A stretch of DNA of 64,000 bases. Source: Bacteroidota bacterium (GTDB taxonomy: Bacteria; Bacteroidota; Bacteroidia; Chitinophagales; LD1). Each line of letters begins with the position of its first letter. The first letter of the stretch is position 1. Under the pieces are notes generated by a model, which was not told the DNA's origin, did no database searches, and saw only the letters and a program-made list of their open reading frames with translations. Positions 44,501 to 53,863 of the stretch are shown in pieces. The position numbers were made by a program, and so were the translations under genes. The stretch is taken from positions 62,001 through 126,000 of the forward strand of contig JADJZU010000003.1 in NCBI GenBank assembly GCA_016715625.1, in the 5' to 3' direction.

Positions 44501-46662
44501 TTAGTCAAATTTTAGCACTTTAAATTCTATTCTGCGGTTCTGTGCATGTTCTTGATCGGTGCAGGGAACGTAATCAATACACTTGTTTCTGATTTTCATC
44601 TCGCCAAAACCCACAGCTATTAGTTTTGTCAGGTTCACATTTCTCGATTCCAAATAGGTAACACAAGCCTGCGCGCGCATAGCAGAAAGTTGCAAGTTGG
44701 AATTGGAACTACCACGTGAGTCGGTGTGCGCACTGAGCTCAATTTCAACGTCCGGAAACTCTTCCATCACTTTAACCACTTTATCTAACTCAGCCTTGGC
44801 ACGATTGTTCAAATCGAATTTGTTATAGTCAAAGAAGATATTGGGCAAATCAAAAGCATATTTTGCATCATAGATTGCCAACTCCACTTTTTCCTCTACG
44901 CGCTGAGAGGGCTTGTAGCCTAATGTCGAAATTGCTTTCACAAACTTGGTATATACTGAATCCTTATTGGCTGAACGCTTTACAACTTTCACATCATACT
45001 CCTGATCCTTATACAAATCAAATTTCACTACGCCATTTGCATCGGTGGTACCTTGCACTACTTCTCCCGTTCTTTTGTTTACCAAAAAGCATTTGCATTG
45101 GAAATCTTAGCGCCATTTACATCGGCCACATCTACTATTAAATCAATCCCACCTACCGGAAAGAGAAAAATATCCTGTGCCGGATTTCCAAAAGCCATGG
45201 CGGATAGTTTGCCCTCGTAAGTGGCATATCCCTCCGCTGCAGTGGTAACTGAGAACTCCTTTTCCACAGGCAATTGCAGGCAGTAACTTCCGTTCTGGTT
45301 CGTTTTACTACCAGTTTTAAGTCCATCAGCCGACTGTGCTTTTACGATCACATTCTCTATCACCTTCTTCGTTTTTGCATCTATCACCTTTCCACAAATC
45401 GATTCAGAACGTTTTGTAAACTTATAGATATCATCACTACCTATTCCGCCCGGCCGGTTTGACACTAGATAACCTTCCTTACCAGTCGCATTGCAGACAT
45501 ACCCAAAATCATCGCTGGATGAATTGAGTGGCACTCCCGGATTTAAAACATTGCCCCATTTTCCATTTTCCCAAGTGGCCGATAGGATGTCGAGGCCTCC
45601 CAACCCGATGTGTGCATCTGATGCGAAAAAGAGATTATTTAACTCGGAGACGAAAGGAAACATCTCGCGACCTGCTGTATTAACCTCCTTGCCTAAATTG
45701 ATAGGGTTTTCCCATGTGCTACCATTTCTAATACTCATATAAATGTCCGTTTCTCCTTGTCCGCCCGGCATATCGCTGGTAAAGAATAGTTTGCTACCAT
45801 CTTGAGAAAGGGAAGGATGGGCGTTATTAAACTCGCTGCTATTAAATGGTAAGGGCTGAATATTTACCCATCTATGTTTATGATCATCATAAGTGGCTGA
45901 ATACAAACCAAGCTTCCGAATGCCATCTTCGCCTTTTTTCTTGTAATTGGACCGTGTGAAAATCATCCATTTCCCATCTGCCGAAAAAGTTGCGGGCCCT
46001 TCGTTTAACCTACGATTCACCTTCCCTTTCGCTTTGAAAGGTTCGGCCACTTCGCCCGTGCTGGTCTGCTCCATCGTAAAAACATCGTAGTAAGGCCTTT
46101 GGCTCCAATTGTCAGTTATCTTGACCGCATTGTTGCCTTTTCGGTTAGATGAAAAAGTAAGATTGCCATTTAGATAGGCCGGACCGATTTCGGATGCTAC
46201 AGAATTCTCAGGAATGCTGACCAATTCATAATTTTTCAAATCCTGAGAAAGGTTCTGCAATTGCTCACTAAAATTTAAGAACTCAGTGGAGCGGGTATCA
46301 TAAGGCATAGCTTTTGCAAAACTATCGTACACTTTTTGCGCCTCCTCATACTTACCATTGGACCTCAGTATTTGGGCATATCTGAATTTGGCCTCGTGGC
46401 TGGATAAAGGGTTTTCGGAAAGCACTTTGTAAATGGCTTCGGCACTTTGCAAATCAGCGTTCATTACAAATGCCTGTCCCAATTTATCCCATGCCGTAAT
46501 GTTATTGGCATCTAAATCCGCAGCTTTTTTATAAAAGGATGCCGCTTTTTCAAACTGAAACAAGCTCATCCACTTGTCGCCTTTGGCTACATAATTGGGC
46601 TGTGCTTCTAATGTGTAATGAAAGCAACATGCGAGCAAGGACAACGCTACAAACTTTTGCAT
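44501..46662 (-). CDS. OmpA-family protein with TPR and PD40 repeats (one frameshift)
   Basis: A 720-residue envelope protein after correction. Signal peptide (MQKFVALSLLACCFHYTLEA); TPR-type helices at about residues 20-150; PD40/WD40-like beta-propeller blades (FSADGKWMIFTRS, LSQDGSKLFFTSDMPGGQG, NNLFFASDAHIGLGGLD) at about 160-400; a carboxypeptidase-regulatory-like segment (GKVIDAKTKKVIENVIVKAQ); and a C-terminal OmpA peptidoglycan-binding domain (IFFDYNKFDLNN, LSAHTDSRGSSN, MRAQACVTYL). The frame breaks at 45083: one more T in the TTTTT run restores AFLVNKRTGEVVQG. Together with the PorP/SprF gene 25 bp upstream this layout is common for type IX secretion accessory proteins. Confidence 0.92.
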
Positions 46663-46687
46663 AATCTGAGAGGATTAAATGTGTCGT

Positions 46688-47635
46688 TCAAAAATATTTG
46701 AGATACCGGGGATTGACTACTTTGCCTTTCTCGAAACGAAAATCAAAACTTACCATTATTTCATGTGAGCCGGTGGTGTATTTTGAGAGTGGCGAAACAG
46801 CTAAATCGTAACAATAGGCTAAGCGAAACTGCTTGGTAATATTGGCTGCCACCATAAAATTATAGGCATCCACATACCGATAACCTACACCAAACCATAT
46901 TCTATCGATAAAAACAAAAGTGGCATTCAAATCAAAAGAAACCGGTGCATGTGCAGGAACAACTTTAAGCAATCCGGATGGGATGAACCGAACCTTCTTT
47001 CCCAGATTAAAAACATACCCTGATGTAAATAACAGCTGATGATATTGCCTGGAAGATTGATTACTGAGGCTAAACACGGAATATGGACCATCCAGCGTAG
47101 GGGCAAATAACTGTGGAACAGAAAAACCGGCAAAGAACTTGTCGGAGTAGGCATAAAAACCAAACCCTAATTGAGGAAGCCATCTGTTGATGGAATTGCC
47201 CGAAAAATTTGGATCTCCGGCATCAGAGGTAACAACATTGTTAAGGTTACTTCTGTAGTTAGTAAAGCCAGCAGAAAGCCCGAGAGACAACTTTATCTGC
47301 TTTTTCTTTCCAACCGGTATTCGGTAGGCAAAAGAGGCATTCAACTGGTTGGTTGAAGACACACCAATCTTATCGAAATTATAAATAAGCCCAAGTGCAA
47401 TCCGTTCATTTTTCAAAGGAGAATGTAACGCTACCGATGCACTCTGTGGCAGACCCGGAGCATTGACCCATTGGTGACGATAAATAGCCGTTACGTTCAA
47501 AACATCATGGCTTCCTGAATAAGCGGGGTTAATATAAAGCCCATTAAAGCGATACATGCTATACTGCGCCTGCTGCTGTGCATGCGCTAACCATAAAAAG
47601 AAGATACAAGAAACAGAAAGTAAAAGTTTCTTCAT
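46688..47635 (-). CDS. PorP/SprF-family type IX secretion membrane protein
   Basis: A 315-residue outer-membrane beta-barrel protein. The N-terminus after the signal peptide (LLLSVSCIFFLWLAHAQ) has the hallmark QYSMYRFNGLYINPAYSGS, followed by YRHQWVNAPGLPQ and LGLIYNFDKIGVSST. These define the PorP/SprF family required for secretion or surface attachment of gliding and type B cargo proteins. The family often sits beside an OmpA/PD40 gene, as here. A type B cargo protein (22488 gene) exists elsewhere in the window. A possible -7 element TATCTTTG (minus strand, 47663-47656) precedes it. Confidence 0.92.
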   Translation of the reverse strand: MKKLLLSVSCIFFLWLAHAQQQAQYSMYRFNGLYINPAYSGSHDVLNVTAIYRHQWVNAPGLPQSASVALHSPLKNERIALGLIYNFDKIGVSSTNQLNASFAYRIPVGKKKQIKLSLGLSAGFTNYRSNLNNVVTSDAGDPNFSGNSINRWLPQLGFGFYAYSDKFFAGFSVPQLFAPTLDGPYSVFSLSNQSSRQYHQLLFTSGYVFNLGKKVRFIPSGLLKVVPAHAPVSFDLNATFVFIDRIWFGVGYRYVDAYNFMVAANITKQFRLAYCYDLAVSPLSKYTTGSHEIMVSFDFRFEKGKVVNPRYLKYF

Positions 47636-47707
47636 GAATTAATCGTTGCCTCACTCAAAGATAAATATGAACAACACCCGCGAAAAATAACTTATCTACA
47701 CAGGAAA

Positions 47708-48523
47708 TCAGTATTGCTCCTGTTCATTCGGGAAGTTTCTGCTTTTTACATCATCTACATATTGCTTCACGGCATTTTGCACCTCATCATAAAGGTTAAG
47801 ATATCTGCGTAGAAAACGTGGTTTAAATTCTTTAGTAATTCCAAGCATATCATGGCTGACCAATACCTGCCCATCGGTGCCACCGCCAGCACCAATACCA
47901 ATCGTAGGAATATGCAATGCCTTTGAAACTTCACCCGCCAGCTTTGCCGGTATCTTTTCGAGCACCAACGCAAAGCAGCCCGATTTTTCGAGCAGGAGAG
48001 CATCTTCCATCAACTTTGTAGCTTCGGCTTCCTCTTTAGCACGTACTGTGTATGTTCCAAATTTATAGATGGATTGCGGGGTTAAACCCAAGTGGCCCAT
48101 TACCGGAATTCCAGCGGTGAGAATACGTTCTACACTTTCTCGTATTTCTGCTCCCCCTTCCAACTTTACAGCATGCGCTCCCGACTCTTTCATGATTCTT
48201 ATGGCACTTTCCAGCGCTAATTTTGAGTTTCCCTGATATGTGCCAAAAGGTAAATCCACCACCACCAAAGCCCGATTCACTGCTCGCACCACTGAAGAGG
48301 CGTGGTATATCATTTCATTAAGCGTAATTGGTAAAGTAGTTTCGTGACCGGCCATTACATTGGAGGCACTATCCCCTACCAGGATTACATCAATACCGCC
48401 TCCGTCAATAATACGCGCCATGGAAAAATCGTAAGCGGTAAGCATCGATATTTTAACCCCAGTTTGTTTAAACTCCAAAAGTGTATGGGTGGTAATTCGC
48501 TTAATTTCTTTGTGTACTGACAT
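47708..48523 (-). CDS. panB: 3-methyl-2-oxobutanoate hydroxymethyltransferase
   Basis: Uses 5,10-methylene-tetrahydrofolate to make ketopantoate, the first step of pantothenate and hence coenzyme A synthesis. The 271-residue protein has DILVGDSASNVMAGHETT-like sequence (ILVGDSASNVMAGHETTLP), VVDLPFGTYQ and the MGHLGLTPQS signature, with GAGGGTDGQVLV toward the C-terminus. I chose the ATG at 48523 (MSVHKEIKRITTH), because the longer open frame begins with a TTG at 48544. It is the second coenzyme A gene in the window; coaD is at 8.6 kb. Its neighbour upstream is a methyltransferase 41 bp away. Confidence 0.96.
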   Translation of the reverse strand: MSVHKEIKRITTHTLLEFKQTGVKISMLTAYDFSMARIIDGGGIDVILVGDSASNVMAGHETTLPITLNEMIYHASSVVRAVNRALVVVDLPFGTYQGNSKLALESAIRIMKESGAHAVKLEGGAEIRESVERILTAGIPVMGHLGLTPQSIYKFGTYTVRAKEEAEATKLMEDALLLEKSGCFALVLEKIPAKLAGEVSKALHIPTIGIGAGGGTDGQVLVSHDMLGITKEFKPRFLRRYLNLYDEVQNAVKQYVDDVKSRNFPNEQEQY

Positions 48524-48564
48524 GGGAAGGTTTTTGTATCGCAAACTTCTAAAAGTTTGCTCAA

Positions 48565-49494
48565 TTATTTAATTCGCTGTATTTCCATGAGTAAATATTG
48601 CTTTTGACGAGCAAAAACATCCGGATTTACGGTTAACAGATTCTTATCTATTTTTTGCTGCACAAATGGAATTAAATCTTGCAAAGCATAGTGAATGCCA
48701 GGGGCCTTTGTCTGTAATTTATCAATTCCAAAAGAGAGCAATGGGAGCCCGATACGGTTGGCAAACGAGTGAACATAGGCTATCGTAGGGAGAATATTAG
48801 GAGTAATATCCTGCTGAAAACGGATGTACATACCTGCACCGGCTAGGTTTTTCTGAAACTCGGAAAAGAAATGTCCGCTTTTTTCATGCGCCTCCTGAAT
48901 CCTGAAATAATCGCAGGCTATCCACTTACCACCCGGCTTTAAAATTTTATCTATGAGTGGCAACGCAATAGATTGTTTCAAATATTGAAGCGACTCGGAT
49001 GTAATAACCACATCAAATGCCTGTGCGTACGCATCTCCATTTAAATCTTCAAACTTACATTCCAGGATGGGTATATTACTGTAAGTGCTGCGAATGTGAT
49101 GCGCTTGCGTTTTATCGGGCGTAAGTGCCGTTGGATGATGGCCCATATCCAGCAGCATTTTAGCCATAGCACCCGTTCCGCAACCAATATCCAAAATCCG
49201 CAGTCCAGTGCCGGCAGGCAATTTAGTAAGCAACAATTCGGCATAGCGAGTTTGTGCCCGATACACATCATTGATGGAAATCTCCATAGGTTCTATGGAG
49301 GGATTATCAAAGTAGCCGTAATGAAGAAAACCACCGGGAAGCAATTGAGCATACAGTTTTAGCTGAGCATCGTCAAATACTCTTTCCGTTTTTTTGCGGT
49401 TTCGTTGTAGCGAAAGAACCTTCCAAAAATGCCATGGCAACAAAAAACGTTTTGCTACAGAGAAAATGATGGAACCGGCAGATACTTTAGACAT
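48565..49494 (-). CDS. SAM-dependent methyltransferase
   Basis: A 309-residue class I methyltransferase. The SAM-binding motif I is ILDIGCGTGAMAKML near residue 99, followed by DKTQAHHIR and the post-motif ITSESLQYLK, with KPGGKWIACDYFR as motif III. The FLHYGYF segment before motif I and the YAELLLTKL helix recall small-molecule or lipid methyltransferases (cyclopropane fatty acid or sterol-type), but the substrate is not determinable. It lies between panB and the TolC gene in the minus-strand run, perhaps on one transcript with the export genes. Confidence 0.83.
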   Translation of the reverse strand: MSKVSAGSIIFSVAKRFLLPWHFWKVLSLQRNRKKTERVFDDAQLKLYAQLLPGGFLHYGYFDNPSIEPMEISINDVYRAQTRYAELLLTKLPAGTGLRILDIGCGTGAMAKMLLDMGHHPTALTPDKTQAHHIRSTYSNIPILECKFEDLNGDAYAQAFDVVITSESLQYLKQSIALPLIDKILKPGGKWIACDYFRIQEAHEKSGHFFSEFQKNLAGAGMYIRFQQDITPNILPTIAYVHSFANRIGLPLLSFGIDKLQTKAPGIHYALQDLIPFVQQKIDKNLLTVNPDVFARQKQYLLMEIQRIK

Positions 49495-49528
49495 GCGAGC
49501 TAAAATAACAATGCCGATTTAAGCAGAA

Positions 49529-50854
49529 TTACAATTTACCATTCGCTTTCTTCCATTCCAGTTCCGCGAGCAAGAAAGTATACAGCGATTGCAGATAATT
49601 AAACTCGGTTTCTTTCAAGGTACTCTCTGCATCCAGCACTTCCTGATAGCCTGCAACTGAATTCTGGTAGCGCACATTTACATCTTTAACCACTTCCTCT
49701 GCCAGTTTTACATTCTCTTGAATTAGCTCCAGATTTTTAGCGGCATTTGCGTAATTGATGGCAGTTGTTTGCAATTGATAATGGATACTATTCCGAATCG
49801 TTTTAATGTTGTTTTCATTCTTCTGCAATACGTATTTTTGCTGGCGAGCGAGCGCCATTTTTTGTAAGCCATCAAAAATGGGCACTTGCAGGCGCATTCC
49901 GATGTAAGAAGTCCAAAACCATTTATCCTTAGAAGCAAGCGAAGTATTATCAAGTCCTTGACCACCAATGTAGCCATAGCCGTTCAGCGATGGTATATAC
50001 TGATAGTTAATCTTGTTCAACTGCAACTTATTTACCTGCATCTGCTGAACCTCTGCACGCAATTCCACTCGGCTGAGTTCGGCACCCTTTAAATCGGGAT
50101 ATTCGGGCAGCTGAGGCTGCTTAATCTCTGATGGTAACTTATCCGATAGTTCTACCGTGGCATCTGTTGGCAATCCGATTAACTGCGCGAAAGCTGCTAT
50201 AGAGGACTTAATTGAATCCTGCGTTACTTTTAATTGATACTTTGAGTTGCTCCAATTCAGATAGGCACGATTTAAATCAGTTTTCAATGCATTCTGGTTA
50301 TCAAACTTCACCTTTGTATCTTTGTAGGCTTTATCAAATCGCTCTACACTTTTCTCGGCCTTGGCTACACGCTCCTGGTTCAAAAGCACCAAATAATATG
50401 AGCGGGTCACATTTACTTTCAAATCAATCATAGCCTGGTCTAATTGTGCATTGGTCAATCCCCGTTGAGCTTTCGCTATTTTGATATCGCTTACTGCATT
50501 CATGTCGAGCAAAGGTTGAGTTAAATCCACTCCGGCTGTGCCACTGTAAGTGGTACCTTGCTGAATTCTTCTGTTCTCATCTAAACCGGTGATAGGGTTG
50601 GGGAATTTCAAGGCTATTTCGCCTAATTTCAAATTATCGCGGAAATCGACTGTTCCGTTTAGTTTGGGCAGATACTTGGTGACCGATTCCAGTTTTTTCG
50701 CATCGGAAATCTGCTGGTCTATTTTATAGTTTTGAAATTGTGGTTGGTTTGCTGCGGCAAAAGCGATGGCTTGATCTAAAGAGAGCGAGATACTCTGTTG
50801 CGCAGAAACAACGATGTGCCAACAGAAAAACAAACAAGTGAAAATCTTTTTCAT
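49529..50854 (-). CDS. TolC-family outer membrane efflux protein
   Basis: A 441-residue outer-membrane channel protein with signal peptide (MKKIFTCLFFCWHIVVSAQQ). Two long alpha-helical repeats typical of TolC are visible (LDQAMIDLKVNVTRSYYLVL and SIHYQLQTTAINYANAAKNL). The C-terminal half has YQNSVAGYQEVLDAESTLKE, a usual TolC segment. It is transcribed after the permease, adaptor and ATPase genes and would form the outer-membrane channel of their tripartite exporter. It has 100 bp upstream before the permease stop. Confidence 0.94.
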   Translation of the reverse strand: MKKIFTCLFFCWHIVVSAQQSISLSLDQAIAFAAANQPQFQNYKIDQQISDAKKLESVTKYLPKLNGTVDFRDNLKLGEIALKFPNPITGLDENRRIQQGTTYSGTAGVDLTQPLLDMNAVSDIKIAKAQRGLTNAQLDQAMIDLKVNVTRSYYLVLLNQERVAKAEKSVERFDKAYKDTKVKFDNQNALKTDLNRAYLNWSNSKYQLKVTQDSIKSSIAAFAQLIGLPTDATVELSDKLPSEIKQPQLPEYPDLKGAELSRVELRAEVQQMQVNKLQLNKINYQYIPSLNGYGYIGGQGLDNTSLASKDKWFWTSYIGMRLQVPIFDGLQKMALARQQKYVLQKNENNIKTIRNSIHYQLQTTAINYANAAKNLELIQENVKLAEEVVKDVNVRYQNSVAGYQEVLDAESTLKETEFNYLQSLYTFLLAELEWKKANGKL

Positions 50855-50954
50855 AAATGCATTAGGTTAAATCAAGGTCGAAAATCATGAATTATAAGGT
50901 TTGGGTTTCGGTTCAATTCATTCAAACGTGCTTTTGTGCTGTCGAGGCGTAAAA

Positions 50955-52074
50955 TTATCCTCTGAAAACCGTTGCGGGTTCCACTTTTGTAATTCTGCGG
51001 ACAGCCGCTACTGCGCCCATCATAGAGATTACAAGTGTGGTAATTGCAAAAGAGAGATACATTATTGGGGTGTAGTAAAAAATGGTTCCTGCATTGGCAA
51101 TGCCAACCCTAAACATCTCCATCAGGGATACTCCAAAGACAAAACCTACAGCAGCAAAAATGAGCGCCTGTGTCACTATGAGATTACGAACATACGCATT
51201 GGTGGCTCCAATGGCCTTCAGCGTAGCATAGTCTTTCAAGCGATCGGTTGCAGCGGAATAAAGGGTTAAGCCAATAATGACACTTCCGGAAACAACAGCG
51301 AAGATGATGAGCGTTCCGATAGATATAGCAATGCCTTGATCCCAACACCGTTCGAACGGTAGCTTTTGAAAAGTCTTTTTTTGTCCAGGCTTTCACACCA
51401 TACATATTCTGGTTAATCATGGCAATCAACTTTTGTTGATCAGCATCCTTCTTCGCTTTAATTAAGAGCGCACTAACTCGTGTTGTCGGAAACTTACCAA
51501 AGTAGCGGGCTCTGTCAATAGTGGTAAAAACATAAGAAGCACCAAAGCCTCTCACTCCTTTAGTTTGAAAAACAACTGAGGCCCTTTTACCTCCTATCTC
51601 AAACTGTGTTCCTGCTGATGCGCCTCCTAAAAGATTTTTATCAAAAACATCCGTGGTAACAGCACCGTCAAATAGGAGTTGCTCATTTTTGCCGTTGACA
51701 ATATTCCAGGGTCCGCCAACGAATGCCGGTGCTTGTGAACCTACCAGGGTGACACCGGCTGATTTACCGTTTTCAAATCTGGCTGATGAAGCGGCTATAA
51801 CTAAAGGATACACATGCTCCACACCGGGAATACCTTCTAATTGCCGTTGAAATCGAGCATCGATAGGACTCAGTGCATTTACGTTGGTTGTTTTGTTATC
51901 TACGACCCAAATATCCTTATCTACATTATCGACCAGTTTACTCATGGCACCCGTCAGAAAAACAAAAATACCCACCTGCTGGCCAATCAGAAAAATGGAA
52001 ATAACCACTCCAAACAAAGCCCCAATGGACTTCGGTTTGTCAAAAAGAATAAAGCGCAAAGCAGTGCTGAACAT
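50955..52074 (-). CDS. DevC/FtsX-type ABC exporter permease (one frameshift)
   Basis: A four-helix permease of an ABC-type exporter. The N-terminal part (SIGALFGVVISIFLIGQQVG, the first helix, then a large periplasmic MacB-like domain) is in one frame to about 51336. The remaining part (GIAISIGTLIIFAVVSGSVI, RLKDYATLKAIGATNAYV, LIVTQALIFAAVGFVFGV) is in the next frame and ends at 50955. Removing one base gives a 372-residue protein, the size of DevC. The YATLKAIGA motif matches FtsX/MacB permeases. It is followed by a TolC gene and preceded 4 bp upstream by the adaptor gene. Confidence 0.93.
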
Positions 52075-52078
52075 AAAA

Positions 52079-53014
52079 TTACTTTAAGGCAATCACGGCC
52101 TCTACACGCGAGTTAATCAGCAGCATTGGATTGCCCTCCAGACGGACCCTTACTTCTCTTACGCGCCTATCTTCCATATTGCCACTATCGTCACTAAACA
52201 GGGATTTCTTTTTAAGGTAAGGGCTAAGATAAATCACCTCTCCTTGCGCTAATGTATTGTCCATTCCCTGTGTTCGGATAATCGCCTTTTGGCCCAGTTT
52301 CAGTTTATTCACAAACAATTCATCTACTTCACACAGCACGGTAGAGGCGGCGGAATGAGGAGCAAAATCCAAAACTTTAGAAGAAGGGTTTACAGAGGCT
52401 CCTTCGGATAAATCCATGGTAAGCACGACACCATTGGCAGGGGCTTTGATTTTCCTTCGCTCTATATCTGCTTGGGCAACATTAATCTCCGCGCTAATTT
52501 CTGCAATACGGTTCTCTGCTACTAATACCTGTTGCGCATATCGGTCCAGGTCACGAAGAGATTGATCATAATCGGCCTTGGCATTATCAACCGACTGCTG
52601 TGTCTCTGCTCCCGAATCCGCTATTTTTTTGAGCCTCTCAAACCGAACCTGCAGATTATCTGACTTAACCTTCAGTGCACTTAACTGGGCTTGCACATTT
52701 CGTATCTCCGCTTGTTGTGTTGCTAGTTTTGATTTGGATTGTATCAGCTTGGCATCTTCATAATCATGATTTATCTCTAACAACACATCCCCTTTGGCTA
52801 CGCTATCACCCGATGCTACAAAAATCTTGTCAATCACCCCACTTACTTCACTTCCCACCTGGGTAATTTTAACCTCCGGTTCTACCCTTCCAAGTGCTAC
52901 AATTTTTTCTGTTTCCAGAGGGAGGACAATCGCAGCCTCCGGCTCAGTTTTTTTTGAATTACACGCAGATAGGACAAGAAACACAATGGAGAAATATTTA
53001 AACATAGCATTCAT
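52079..53014 (-). CDS. HlyD-family periplasmic adaptor lipoprotein (DevB-like)
   Basis: A 311-residue membrane fusion protein. A lipobox LSAC (Cys18) ends the signal peptide MFKYFSIVFLVLSAC. The lipoyl/barrel hybrid motif is VGSEVSGVIDKIFVASGDSV, a coiled-coil helical hairpin lies at about residues 80-185, and KIKAPANGVVLTMDLSEGAS follows as the second lipoyl half. This links the inner-membrane ABC transporter to the TolC channel. It abuts the ATPase gene without a gap and overlaps no gene; the permease follows 4 bp later. Confidence 0.93.
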   Translation of the reverse strand: MNAMFKYFSIVFLVLSACNSKKTEPEAAIVLPLETEKIVALGRVEPEVKITQVGSEVSGVIDKIFVASGDSVAKGDVLLEINHDYEDAKLIQSKSKLATQQAEIRNVQAQLSALKVKSDNLQVRFERLKKIADSGAETQQSVDNAKADYDQSLRDLDRYAQQVLVAENRIAEISAEINVAQADIERRKIKAPANGVVLTMDLSEGASVNPSSKVLDFAPHSAASTVLCEVDELFVNKLKLGQKAIIRTQGMDNTLAQGEVIYLSPYLKKKSLFSDDSGNMEDRRVREVRVRLEGNPMLLINSRVEAVIALK

Positions 53015-53722
53015 TTATAGGTTTTGCAGATGATGCACATAATCCGTTTTAGAAATTTCTTTTGCCATACCGTCAGACACTTCAATTATTCTGGATGCAT
53101 AAGGAATCAAACGCTGGTCGTGTGTCACCACAATTACTCCATGGGATTGGGCAGCCAAATCCTGTAACTGTTGCATAACCACCGATACAGACTTCACATC
53201 CAACGAAGCAGTAGGCTCATCGCATAGTAACATTGGAGGGTCACCTACCAGCGCTCGGGCAATAGAAACTCGTTGTTGCTCACCGCCTGAAAGCATTTTA
53301 GGTAGCGATGCAAGTCGATGGGTCATACCTAATTTATCGAGTGCCGCTCTTGCCGCCAAACCGGCTTCTTTTTTACTTTTTCCTTGTAGTGTGAGCGGAA
53401 GCATTACATTTTGCTCCACAGTAAGTGGTGCTATGAGATTGAAACTCTGAAAAACAAATCCTATATTTTTGAGTCGCACGTTGGCTAAGGCTACATCGTT
53501 TAGCCCCTGGGTGTAAGTACCATTTATCCAAACCTTGCCTTGTGAAGGGTAAATCACACAGCCTAAAAGTGAAATTAAAGTGGTTTTACCCGAGCCGGAT
53601 GGTCCAATAATAAGGACCATTTCTCCTCTATTAATCTTAAAGTCGGTAGGGTGCAATGCCACCACCTCGCTATCTCCGCTTTGGTAAACTTTACCGGCCT
53701 GTTCTAATCGAGCTATTTCCAT
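53015..53722 (-). CDS. ABC exporter ATPase (DevA/MacB-type)
   Basis: A 235-residue ABC domain with Walker A GPSGSGKTT near residue 40, Q-loop FVFQSFNLIAPLTVEQNVMLP, signature MLSGGEQQRVSIARAL, Walker B MLLCDEPTASLD and H-loop VIVVTHDQRL. The phrase VFQSFNLI and SIARALVGDPPMLL match exporter ATPases of the LolD/MacB/DevA group. It is the first gene of the ATPase-adaptor-permease-TolC set. A possible -7 element TATCTTTG (minus strand 53784-53777) lies about 55 bp upstream of its start. Confidence 0.95.
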   Translation of the reverse strand: MEIARLEQAGKVYQSGDSEVVALHPTDFKINRGEMVLIIGPSGSGKTTLISLLGCVIYPSQGKVWINGTYTQGLNDVALANVRLKNIGFVFQSFNLIAPLTVEQNVMLPLTLQGKSKKEAGLAARAALDKLGMTHRLASLPKMLSGGEQQRVSIARALVGDPPMLLCDEPTASLDVKSVSVVMQQLQDLAAQSHGVIVVTHDQRLIPYASRIIEVSDGMAKEISKTDYVHHLQNL

Positions 53723-53863
53723 GAGCGAAGCTGCAAAATTGAGCTACTGAGCTATATAATTGATATACGAAAGCTGCAAAGATAGAAAATGCATTCCCCA
53801 TTTAAAATGAACTACGTTCGCGTTTGCATTCCAAGAAACTTTATTTTGCTTTGATTGAGACAT

